Source of the DNA: Lachnospira sp. UBA4285
Lineage (GTDB): Bacteria; Bacillota; Clostridia; Lachnospirales; Lachnospiraceae
Assembly (NCBI GenBank): GCA_002394965.1
Contig: DGVL01000136.1
Location: 1-8,567 of the forward strand
DNA length: 8,567 nucleotides
Reading direction: 5' to 3'
Shown: in pieces, positions 1-6,111 of the stretch
Position numbering within the stretch: the stretch's first letter is position 1
Layout: every line of letters starts with the position of its first letter
Position numbers and translations under genes: made by a program
Notes under the pieces: generated by a model
Databases searched by the model: none
What the model was told of the DNA's origin: nothing
Seen by the model: the letters and a program-made list of their open reading frames with translations, nothing else

Positions 1-419
1 TACTCGTCGTGGAGCTCTCCGACTTCGTCCTGCTGCATGAGGATTTGATTCAGAAGGGAATGGATCATGCGGGAAACGGGAGCGGACGGATGGTACAGGC
101 CGCTGGCTTGTTCCATTTTCCTGGAAAGGAGAGGATAGTCCAGTGCATCCGGCGTGAAATACAGCACGATGCGCTTGAAGTGTCCCTGCCTCTCTGTGAA
201 TGAGTGATGCATGGTGAACGGAGCAAAAATCATGAAATCGCCAGGTACTGTGCGGTACAGTGACTCGCCCAGCATGTGGCTGCGGGAACCTTCTTCCAGA
301 AAGTAAAGCTCATAGTAAGGGTGATAGTGCGAGCGGGACATGCTGTCACCGGCTCCGGACACCCGGTCGGCGGCGATGGTATGGTTTTCGGCTATTCGTA
401 TGGCGGCGCGGTCGATCAA
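1..419 (-). CDS. AraC-family transcriptional regulator, N-terminal part (cut by window edge)
   Basis: The leftward frame is open from a TTG at 417-419 to the window edge and gives about 139 residues. Residues 30-75 read as an AraC-type cupin sensor domain: a histidine pair in HYHPYYEL (residues 31 and 33), then a glycine turn, then VPGDFMIFAPFTMHHS. This is the usual ligand-binding half of AraC regulators of sugar use. The C-terminal double helix-turn-helix would lie outside the window, so DNA binding is inferred from the family. The TTG start is chosen because AGAGAGG stands 8 bases upstream and there is no in-frame ATG nearby. The gene is divergent from the esterase/symporter pair, which suggests that it controls them. 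The inducer is unknown. Confidence 0.85.
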   Translation of the reverse strand, partial: MIDRAAIRIAENHTIAADRVSGAGDSMSRSHYHPYYELYFLEEGSRSHMLGESLYRTVPGDFMIFAPFTMHHSFTERQGHFKRIVLYFTPDALDYPLLSRKMEQASGLYHPSAPVSRMIHSLLNQILMQQDEVGELHDE

Positions 420-603
420 ATGCGTAACCTCTCTTTTCCGGTAAATGTTGCCGGCTGGTATTGTACACCGGCGGCGCGGCAAGAGCAAGATATGTAAAAA
501 ATCAGGAACATGTGAGCAAATATAGTAAAGTTTCAAAAAAAGGCGTTGATATACTATATGTATAAGTAATCAGCCATAGTAGTGAAAAGAGAGGTATTGT
601 TGC
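420..603. promoter_or_regulatory. Divergent control region between the AraC regulator and the esterase operon
   Basis: These 184 bases lie between two divergent starts and must hold both promoters. The right half is very A/T-rich. An inverted repeat, TATAC-TATAT-GTATA (550-564), contains TATACT (550-555), a good -10 box for the rightward operon, but no convincing -35 is seen at the right distance. The esterase ribosome binding site is AGAGAGG at 588-594, 9 bases before its ATG. On the other strand TTGCTC and CATAT-like boxes could serve the regulator, but this is weak. The palindrome overlapping the -10 could be a regulator site. Confidence 0.4.
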
Positions 604-1410
604 ATGGCACTGATGGAGACTCATTACTACAGCTTTTCCATGAAAAGCAATGTCACGATGAATGTGTTCATACCGACACCAGGCTCGGACGGTTCGATCA
701 CACAGATGAACACGACCGGGAAGTATGATTACGCGAAGGGCATTCCGGTCGTGTATCTGCTTCACGGGGCGTATGGAGACGCCTTTTCCTGGGTGCGCTA
801 CAGCAACATAGACCGGTACGCACAGGAGCGCGGCATTGCTGTGGTCATGGCGAGTGCGGAGAATTCCTTTTATCAGGATCTCAAGGGCGGAAATGCGTAC
901 TATACATTTTTCACGGAGGAACTTCCGACATTCATTCAGAATGTATTTCCGGTGAGCCGGGACCGCAGCAAGACCTACGTCGCGGGGTTTTCCATGGGCG
1001 GATACGGCGCATGGTATCTCGGACTGTCAAGGCCGGATCTTTTCAGCAAGGCGGCGTCCATGTCCGGCGCGCTTGATATCGCCGGGCTCTGCAAGAAACG
1101 CGTGCCCGGAAACGACCCCTTCCCGTGGGAAGCCGCATTCGCGGATGTATATGAGAACGGGGAATTCCATCTTGCGGGAAGCCGGTATGATCTGTTCGCA
1201 CTCTACGACAGGGACAAGGCGGCGGGACAGGTGCCGAAGCTGTATCAGGCAGTCGGATACAAGGATTTTCTGTATAAGTCCAACCTGTATGTACGGGAGC
1301 AGATGGAGAAGCGCGGCGCAGACCTTCTTTACGAAGAAGGCGAAGGCGCACACGACTGGAACTTCTGGGACAAGTACATTCAGCATATTCTTGACTGGCT
1401 ACTTGCGTGA
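604..1410 (+). CDS. Alpha/beta-hydrolase esterase, FrmB/EstA (tributyrin esterase) type
   Basis: A 268-residue protein of the esterase D / S-formylglutathione hydrolase-like group (COG0627 type). It probably hydrolyses short-chain or sugar-linked acyl esters in the cytoplasm, since no signal peptide is seen. YLLHGAYGD (51-59) is the HG oxyanion-loop motif. GFSMGGYGAW (128-137) is the nucleophile elbow with Ser130. Asp221 in the KDFLY stretch and His250 in GAHDW complete a likely catalytic triad in the usual order. The N-terminus starts directly with the strand seen in the family. The ATG has AGAGAGG 9 bases upstream. The GPH symporter starts 72 bases downstream on the same strand, so the two are probably co-transcribed. 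This hints at removal of acetyl or feruloyl groups from an imported glycan fragment, which is an inference from context only. Confidence 0.92.
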   Translation: MALMETHYYSFSMKSNVTMNVFIPTPGSDGSITQMNTTGKYDYAKGIPVVYLLHGAYGDAFSWVRYSNIDRYAQERGIAVVMASAENSFYQDLKGGNAYYTFFTEELPTFIQNVFPVSRDRSKTYVAGFSMGGYGAWYLGLSRPDLFSKAASMSGALDIAGLCKKRVPGNDPFPWEAAFADVYENGEFHLAGSRYDLFALYDRDKAAGQVPKLYQAVGYKDFLYKSNLYVREQMEKRGADLLYEEGEGAHDWNFWDKYIQHILDWLLA

Positions 1411-1482
1411 ACTGGCTGAATACCGGGCGGCAAGCGGCAGCCTGGATCAGAACATAGATATCTTTCAGGAGGATAAGAGGAA

Positions 1483-2910
1483 ATGAGTAAGGCAGGCAGT
1501 GCAGAGGCGCTCGCACAGTTTGAGGAAAATGCGAAGCGGCCTTTCGGCATGCGCGACAAGATCGGATACGCAGCCGGAGACTTTGCAAATGATCTGACAT
1601 TCGTCATTGCGGCGATGTTCATGATGAAGTTCTATACGGATGTCATGGGTGTGGCACCGGCAATCGTCGGAGCTCTTATGATGGCCGCAAAGGTAGTGGA
1701 TGCGTTTACGGATGTGGCGATGGGACAGATCTGCGACCGCTCTCCGTATACGGCAAAGGGAAAATTCGCTCCCTGGGTGCGTCGTTTTGCAGGACCGGTT
1801 GCTGTTGCGTCGTTTCTGATCTTTGCTCCGTATTTTGCGGACAAGCCGATGGGCTTTAAGATCTTCTGGATGTTCTTCACCTATCTGCTCTGGGGTTCGG
1901 TGTGCTACACGGGTGTGAACATTCCGTACGGATCTATGGCATCCGCCATCACCGATGATGCGAAGCAGCGCACGGAACTCTCCACATGGCGCAACATCGG
2001 TGCCACCGTCGCACAGATCATCATCGTCGTTGTGCTTCCGCTGGTAGTTTACACCAAGAATGATCAGGGACAGTCCGTTCTCAGCGGACCGAAAACGATG
2101 ATGGCATCCGCTGTGTGCTCAGTTCTGGCATTCCTGGTATATATGGTCTGCTATCATCTGTCGACCGAGCGCGTGAAGCTTGAGAACAAGAAGGGCGAGC
2201 AGAAAAATGTTGCGCAGCTCTTCGGTATCATCTTCACGGACCGCGCGTTCCTTGGTATCATCATCTCCGCGCTGTTCCTGCTGCTGGCACAGCTGACGCT
2301 TTCCAACATGATGAACTACATCTATCCGAACTACTTCAATAATACCGCTTTCCTTTCGATCTCCGGCCTGGTCGGCTGCGGGATTGTGCTGGTTCTGTCC
2401 ACATTCGTAACGAAGCTGGCAGACCGGTACGGCAAAAAGGAGCTGGCTTCCGCCGGCGCACTGGTTGCTGCTGTGATGCAGGTTGTGGCTTTCACGATTC
2501 ATACGCACAATGTTGTTGTGTACATCGTACTGTACTGCATCACCTATGCGGGCATGGGATTCTTCAATCTGCTCTGCTGGGCAATGATCATTGATGTGAT
2601 CGATGAAATCGAGGTGCGGGACCATCTCCGCTCGGACGGAACCGTATACTCTGTGTATTCGTTTGCAAGAAAGCTGGGGCAGGCTGCTTCCTCCGGAATC
2701 TCCGGCGTGATGCTGACCGCTGCGGGCTATACGGCGGCCACCGCTTTTGACACGGCGGTTGTCAATAACATCTACAGTCTCTCCACCATTGTTCCCGGCA
2801 TTCTGTTCGGGTGCATGGCATTGTCTCTGTTCTTCATCTATCCGCTCACCAGAAGCAAGGTGAACAAGAACATCCAGACGCTCAAGGAAAGAAGAGAAGG
2901 AAAAGAATGA
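1483..2910 (+). CDS. GPH-family (MFS) glycoside/pentoside/hexuronide:cation symporter
   Basis: A 475-residue, strongly hydrophobic inner-membrane transporter with about twelve membrane segments. Family marks are clear: DKIGYAAGDFAND (25-37), MKFYTDVMG (48-56), VVDAFTDVAMGQICDRS (71-87) with the GKFAPW loop (93-98), NIPYGSMASAIT (146-157), and the C-half signature DVIDEIEVRDHLRSDGTVYS (371-390) followed by KLGQ (397-400). These are features of Na+/H+-coupled sugar symporters such as MelB and XynB relatives. The exact sugar cannot be told from sequence. AGGAGG at 1467-1472, 10 bases from the ATG, is a near-perfect ribosome binding site. The gene lies behind the esterase and ends just before a strong terminator, so it is the last gene of that operon. 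Confidence 0.95.
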   Translation: MSKAGSAEALAQFEENAKRPFGMRDKIGYAAGDFANDLTFVIAAMFMMKFYTDVMGVAPAIVGALMMAAKVVDAFTDVAMGQICDRSPYTAKGKFAPWVRRFAGPVAVASFLIFAPYFADKPMGFKIFWMFFTYLLWGSVCYTGVNIPYGSMASAITDDAKQRTELSTWRNIGATVAQIIIVVVLPLVVYTKNDQGQSVLSGPKTMMASAVCSVLAFLVYMVCYHLSTERVKLENKKGEQKNVAQLFGIIFTDRAFLGIIISALFLLLAQLTLSNMMNYIYPNYFNNTAFLSISGLVGCGIVLVLSTFVTKLADRYGKKELASAGALVAAVMQVVAFTIHTHNVVVYIVLYCITYAGMGFFNLLCWAMIIDVIDEIEVRDHLRSDGTVYSVYSFARKLGQAASSGISGVMLTAAGYTAATAFDTAVVNNIYSLSTIVPGILFGCMALSLFFIYPLTRSKVNKNIQTLKERREGKE

Positions 2911-2911
2911 T

Positions 2912-2931
2912 CATCAGACAGAAGTCTGATG
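2912..2931 (+). other. Perfect 8-bp hairpin directly after the symporter stop codon
   Basis: CATCAGAC (2912-2919), a loop AGAA, and GTCTGATG (2924-2931) form a perfect stem-loop that begins one base after the TGA stop. No T-run follows, so it is not itself a terminator. It may protect the mRNA 3' end or act with the terminator 14 bases further on. Confidence 0.45.
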
Positions 2932-2944
2932 TCTGATAACACAC

Positions 2945-3007
2945 AAGAGGCCGGGAATTTTCTGAGTGCCGCACCTGGCGGCAGCGGAAAACTCCCGGCC
3001 TTTTTTT
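2945..3007 (+). terminator. Strong intrinsic terminator of the esterase-symporter operon
   Basis: A 14-bp stem, 2949-2962 with 2987-3000, has one A-C mismatch and is followed by seven T (3001-3007). The loop holds a further nested stem, TGCCGC with GCGGCA. A few A-U/G-U pairs can extend the base into the T-run. The stem and T-run are textbook for Rho-independent termination. Confidence 0.93.
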
Positions 3008-3042
3008 CGGAAGCAGAAGGTGAGATAATAAAAAGAAGAATT

Positions 3043-3058
3043 TACTGAAGTACTGAAG
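3043..3058 (+). repeat. Tandem 8-bp direct repeat ahead of the M24 peptidase gene
   Basis: TACTGAAG is repeated back to back at 3043-3050 and 3051-3058, 24 bases before the start codon. The stretch 3008-3081 is the leader of the peptidase gene. GATAAT at 3024-3029 is a possible -10, but its -35 would fall in the preceding T-run. The function of the tandem repeat is unknown. Confidence 0.4.
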
Positions 3059-3081
3059 TCTGCGCAACTGGGAGGCAGCCA

Positions 3082-4155
3082 TTGAATCAGAAGCGAATAC
3101 ACAGAGTGCTGGATGCTCTTGCAGGTCTTGATGTGAGCCAGATGCTCATCACGGATCCTATGTCCATCTATTATCTGACAGGGGAATATGTGGAACCATA
3201 TGAGCGCTTTTATGCGCTGTATCTGGACGCGGAGGGGAGAACCGTGTTCTTCCTCAACCGCCTCTTTCCCGTGCGGGAAGATCTTCCGATACAGGAGGTG
3301 TGGCTCTCGGACACGGACAGCGTGACAGACGCTCTCTGCCGGGTTATTGACCCGGAAAGAAAGCTTGGAGTCGACAAGGACATCCGAGCGCGCTTCCTGC
3401 TGCCGCTCATGGAGCGGAACGCGGCTGCTGGGTTTATGAATGCTTCTTCTGCCGTTGACCGGACACGTGCCGTAAAGGATTCGGAAGAACAGGCAAAAAT
3501 GCGCCGGGCTTCTGCCATCAACGACGCGGCTATGGCGCAGTTCAAGGCGCTGATACATGAGGGGGTGACGGAGAGAGAAGTGGCGGCGCAGATCCCGGGG
3601 ATCTATCATCGCCTGGGCGCTGACGGCCTGTCGTTTCCTTCTATTGTGTCGTTCGGAAAGAATGCCGCGGATCCGCACCACAGCCCGGATGGCACGGTGC
3701 TGAAGGAGGGGGACTGCGTTCTCTTCGACGTCGGATGTATTGCAGACGGGTATTGCTCGGACATGACGCGTACCTTTTTCTTCCGGACGGTCAGCCCGCA
3801 GCACAGGGCGGTCTATGAGCTGGTGCGAAGAGCCAATGAGGAAGCAGAGAAGAAAATACAACCGGGTGTAAAGCTTCAGGACTTGGACAAGACAGCCAGA
3901 GACATTATCTCTGAAGCCGGTTACGGTGAAGCGTTCAATCACCGGCTCGGGCATTTCATCGGCCTGACTGACCACGAGTACGGTGACGTCTCATCGGCAT
4001 TCGACTGGAACGTGAAGCCGGGGATGATTTTTTCCATTGAGCCCGGAGTGTATCTGAAAGGTGATATGGGGGTGCGTATCGAAGACCTGAATCTCGTTAC
4101 GGAAGACGGCTGTGAGACGCTGAACCACTATCCGAAGGAGCTGGAAGTTATCTAG
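3082..4155 (+). CDS. M24-family Xaa-Pro dipeptidase / aminopeptidase P-like
   Basis: A 357-residue cytoplasmic metallopeptidase of the pita-bread fold, expected to cleave X-Pro bonds in peptides. An N-terminal creatinase-like domain (about 1-130) is followed by the M24 catalytic domain (about 140-350). The five metal ligands are all visible: Asp216 in LFDVGCIADGY, Asp227 in SDMTRTFF, His291 in GHFIGLTDHE, Glu320 in SIEPGVY and Glu334 in VRIEDL. The helper histidines at 199-200 and 298 are also present. The length fits the family. The start is a TTG with GGGAGG at 3070-3075, 6 bases upstream. The gene sits behind the operon terminator and is probably transcribed separately. It ends inside the convergent neighbour's stop codon. 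Confidence 0.93.
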   Translation: MNQKRIHRVLDALAGLDVSQMLITDPMSIYYLTGEYVEPYERFYALYLDAEGRTVFFLNRLFPVREDLPIQEVWLSDTDSVTDALCRVIDPERKLGVDKDIRARFLLPLMERNAAAGFMNASSAVDRTRAVKDSEEQAKMRRASAINDAAMAQFKALIHEGVTEREVAAQIPGIYHRLGADGLSFPSIVSFGKNAADPHHSPDGTVLKEGDCVLFDVGCIADGYCSDMTRTFFFRTVSPQHRAVYELVRRANEEAEKKIQPGVKLQDLDKTARDIISEAGYGEAFNHRLGHFIGLTDHEYGDVSSAFDWNVKPGMIFSIEPGVYLKGDMGVRIEDLNLVTEDGCETLNHYPKELEVI

Positions 4156-5093
4156 AAAAGATCCAGAGATGAATCCAGATACACCGCTTCCCGCACAGAG
4201 AGCTGATATTCCGGCTTGGTCATGTAGTAGAGCAGGAATTCCAGAATCAGCGCACTGCCGAGGCTGCGGCCTTCGATTTTAAAGTTCGTAAAGTGCATGG
4301 GAAGATACTTTCCGGTGATGTCATCAATACCGATGAAGCCTGGATTGCGCATGGCGCGGGAGAAACGGTAGCCTTCTGCTGCATCGGGAGCTGTGCAGAC
4401 ATGTTCCGGCCCGTCAAGTCCGAGGTTTTTCCGGCTGACAGCCTCATAACAGCTGTAGCGCTCACGGCAGGAGAAGGAGCAGCACTCGTTGCACAGGAAC
4501 TCAACTTTCCGGCGCTCGGACCTGTTGAGCGTGGCAAGCTGCTTAAAGTCCTTGTTCAGTCGGAAGTCCGGGACGACATACCAAAACTCGCTGCGATCCA
4601 GTTCCTCTCGCAGCCGGGTAAATTCCGTCAAGACTTTCGTGGTCGAGGAGACGAGATAAAGGCCCGGATAGTTTTTGCGCAGGTGGGAGAGCAGAAGCTC
4701 GGAATGCACGATCACGCCGCTGCGTGGACCGGAAGCGTTCTCGAACAGCCGGCAGACGGCGTTGCAGTAATGATCGGAGAGATCTTCTTTCTGCAGAAGA
4801 GAATTGCTGAATGTCAGGCGGGCAGAGATGCCGTATTCCCCGGCAAGTGCCAGGGCGTCCTGCGGATGGCAGCGGCTTTCTGAGACCCGTCCGCCGCCCC
4901 ATATGCAGCCGGATGGCGCTCCGTACAGCGATCCGATATCGCACCAGTCGTAGAAATATTCCCGGTGGGCCCTGTAAAGCGGCAGAAATACCCGGTAAAA
5001 ATCGTAAAACTCAAACAGTCCCGGAAGATGATACCGGACGGAAGGCGTGATGCCAGACGAACAGACAGACATGCAAGTGTACACCTGATTCAT
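4152..5093 (-). CDS. U32-peptidase/UbiV-like TIM-barrel protein with a cysteine cluster, function unknown
   Basis: A 313-residue leftward protein with no signal peptide or membrane segment. Two stretches recall the U32 peptidase/UbiU-UbiV group: an NECCSFSCRERYSCYEA segment (202-218) after a VPDFRLNKDF element, similar to the NE-C-x-x-x-x-C block that binds a 4Fe-4S cluster in that group, and FKIEGR (271-276), a near match to the conserved LKIEGR of U32 proteins. Cys204/205, 209, 215 and 233 are possible cluster ligands. The family link is an inference from these motifs; substrate and reaction are unknown. The frame also allows a TTG start at 5135 (14 residues longer, AAGG about 13 bases upstream) and an ATG at 5072 with a better-spaced AGGTG. 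The ATG at 5093 keeps the first predicted beta strand (VYTCMSVC). Confidence 0.62.
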   Translation of the reverse strand: MNQVYTCMSVCSSGITPSVRYHLPGLFEFYDFYRVFLPLYRAHREYFYDWCDIGSLYGAPSGCIWGGGRVSESRCHPQDALALAGEYGISARLTFSNSLLQKEDLSDHYCNAVCRLFENASGPRSGVIVHSELLLSHLRKNYPGLYLVSSTTKVLTEFTRLREELDRSEFWYVVPDFRLNKDFKQLATLNRSERRKVEFLCNECCSFSCRERYSCYEAVSRKNLGLDGPEHVCTAPDAAEGYRFSRAMRNPGFIGIDDITGKYLPMHFTNFKIEGRSLGSALILEFLLYYMTKPEYQLSVREAVYLDSSLDLF

Positions 5094-5201
5094 AAGTTTA
5101 TGCTTTATCTTAGCATCTGGCTGCCGCTCTGGCAAATGCGTCCAGAAACCTTCATCTGGCGTGCGGACTTTTTATAAACGTGATAAAGTATAAGTTTTAT
5201 C
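5092..5201. repeat. Pair of inverted A/T-rich 12-bp repeats (GATAAAG[CT]ATAA) around the start of the U32-like gene
   Basis: GATAAAGTATAA lies on the plus strand at 5182-5193 and GATAAAGCATAA on the minus strand at 5098-5109, agreeing at 11 of 12 positions. The right copy lies in a wider inverted repeat (GATAAA at 5182-5187, TTTATC at 5196-5201). The left copy runs into CATAA-AC-TTATG over the likely ATG at 5093. They could be operator sites for the leftward gene. A chance match in A/T-rich DNA is not excluded. Confidence 0.35.
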
Positions 5202-5258
5202 TCTATAGGGCGGATAGTTCAGTAACAACGGCATTTGTGCGGCTTGTATCACTTCACC

Positions 5259-5279
5259 TACCCCACAGCATACCCCACA
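5259..5279 (+). repeat. 9-bp direct repeat TACCCCACA, 12-bp period, in the leader of the S24-like gene
   Basis: TACCCCACA occurs at 5259-5267 and 5271-5279 with GCA between. It lies at the transition from chromosomal-type genes to mobile-element genes and just ahead of the S24-like gene. It could be an integrase arm or core site, or an operator. No second copy is visible elsewhere in the window, so the role is open. The rest of 5202-5300 holds no gene that I can support. Confidence 0.35.
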
Positions 5280-5300
5280 AGCAGGAAGGACGGGCAGAAA

Positions 5301-5729
5301 ATGCGAGCTGAAGCTGAAAAAGAGATTGAAAAGATCAAACTGATTCCCGACGTAGGGGACGACTGTCAGATCGTCGGGCGGATCGGGGGGCTAGTGTATT
5401 GCCGGGTGCTTACCGGAGCACTTGCCCCGGATATCGTACCCGGCAATGAGGTACTCATACAAATGGACTGTCCGACGGTTCACGAGAATGACGTGGTTCT
5501 TTGCTGGGGGCATTACGGTGTCAAGATCGGACGGGTAACACAGCCAGGGACGGGCTACGATACAGAAGAACGGCTCTATTTGCAGCGAACGAACGGCAAG
5601 GCGTGGGACGTCAACGACGTGGATTATCTCGAGGTAAAAAAGAGTGAGTGCGTCGGGCGGATCGTTTTTGTCGGGCATTTCATAAAACTACAGAAGCCGG
5701 AGGCAGATAAAGCGATCATGCTACAGTAA
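5301..5729 (+). CDS. Small S24/LexA-like beta-domain protein, apparently without catalytic serine
   Basis: A 142-residue protein. Residues 36-80 and 92-130 have the layout of an S24 (LexA/CI C-terminal) domain: ALAPDIVPGNEVLIQ (40-54) matches the SMxPxIxxGDxVLI block, DVVLCWGHYGVKIGRV (64-79) matches the GDIVLV...KR block, and VGRIVFVGHF (118-127) matches the closing strand. The expected Ser-Met is replaced by Ala-Leu (40-41). A lysine (75) is present. There is no DNA-binding domain ahead of it, only a short charged helix (1-13). It may be an inactive regulatory or partner protein. The S24 link is inferred. The ATG at 5301 is preferred over a TTG at 5235 because AGGAAGGA lies at 5283-5290 and the extra 22 residues are low complexity. 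An intrinsic terminator follows at once. Confidence 0.55.
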   Translation: MRAEAEKEIEKIKLIPDVGDDCQIVGRIGGLVYCRVLTGALAPDIVPGNEVLIQMDCPTVHENDVVLCWGHYGVKIGRVTQPGTGYDTEERLYLQRTNGKAWDVNDVDYLEVKKSECVGRIVFVGHFIKLQKPEADKAIMLQ

Positions 5730-5735
5730 CCGCGG

Positions 5736-5766
5736 GCGGGGCTTGCAGGAATGCGCCCCGCTTTTT
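5736..5766 (+). terminator. Intrinsic terminator after the S24-like gene
   Basis: GCGGGGC (5736-5742) pairs with GCCCCGC (5755-5761). Inside, GCA pairs with TGC around a GGAA tetraloop, leaving a TT bulge. Five T follow (5762-5766). It starts 6 bases after the stop codon and makes the S24-like gene a single-gene unit. Confidence 0.9.
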
Positions 5767-6021
5767 AATTGTTTTCTTCCGACCCGGGCAGCGGTTCGGT
5801 TTGAAGCGAGAAGGAACCGAGAGGAAAACCGCTTTACAAGACATACCCGCAGGGCCTTCTATTTTGACCGTACAGGCATTTTATCTTTCGAACGTGTATT
5901 TATCCACGAGAGCATGAATCTTTGAAAGCTGCCGCAAGAGGACTTGAAGGCGTGGGCGATTCTCACGGGAACCGAACCGGCAGCGAGGCACGAGCGTCAC
6001 CAGCTGAAAACCGGGCAGCGG
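5767..6021. other. Gene-free leader region of the sigma gene with three copies of the CCGGGCAGCGG element
   Basis: The 345 bases from 5767 to 6111 hold no convincing gene. Copies of the repeat lie at 5784-5794 (exact CCGGGCAGCGG), 5977-5985 (CCGGCAGCG) and 6011-6021 (exact), all on the plus strand. CGGTTCGGTT (5792-5801) and AACCGAACCG (5970-5979) form a perfect 10-bp inverted repeat overlapping the first two copies. TTGAAGGCG-GGGCG is also found twice (5944 and 6022). A TTGACC at 5864-5869 has no matching -10. Confidence 0.55.
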
Positions 6022-6050
6022 TTGAAGGCGGGGGCGCTATCGTGTATACT
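6022..6050 (+). promoter_or_regulatory. Sigma-70-type promoter of the sigma-factor gene
   Basis: TTGAAG (6022-6027), a spacer of exactly 17 bases, and TATACT (6045-6050) match the -35 and -10 consensus at 4/6 and 5/6. The -35 abuts a CCGGGCAGCGG copy (6011-6021). The start of transcription would be near 6057, giving a leader of about 55 bases. Confidence 0.68.
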
Positions 6051-6057
6051 GTATACA
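6043..6057. promoter_or_regulatory. 15-bp palindromic operator over the -10 box of the sigma gene
   Basis: TGTATACTGTATACA is symmetric except for its central base and covers the whole -10 box. A protein bound here would block the promoter. Candidates are the XRE repressor, the S24-like protein or a host factor. The site differs from the motif found four times ahead of the XRE gene, so a different protein is more likely. Confidence 0.55.
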
Positions 6058-6111
6058 TTAAGAACTTGTGAAAAGGTACCGGAAACCGCTTTCACGCGGA
6101 CAGGGGCAGAC

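Noticed and set aside
1043..1600. Leftward open frame opposite the esterase and the start of the symporter
   Set aside because: The translation is Arg/Cys/Ser/Pro-rich shadow sequence and crosses the intergenic gap and two well-supported genes.
2914..3975. Long leftward open frame (353 codons) opposite the M24 peptidase gene
   Set aside because: Its translation has no recognisable motif, it runs through the operon terminator, and the opposite frame encodes a complete M24 enzyme with all metal ligands. It is an antisense shadow.
4293..4883. Rightward open frame opposite the U32-like gene
   Set aside because: There is no motif and no ribosome binding site, while the opposite frame carries U32-like motifs and is longer.
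5864..5869. TTGACC as a promoter -35 in the region ahead of the sigma gene
   Set aside because: The hexamer 17 bases downstream reads TTCGAA, and no good -10 is found at 16-18 bases.
5743..5925. 60-codon open frame after the S24-like gene
   Set aside because: It starts with TTG inside a terminator hairpin, has no ribosome binding site, and its basic translation matches nothing.
5944..6111. N-terminal extension of the sigma factor from a TTG at 5944
   Set aside because: It would cross the promoter and palindrome at 6022-6057. The ATG at 6112 has a good ribosome binding site and begins just before region 2.
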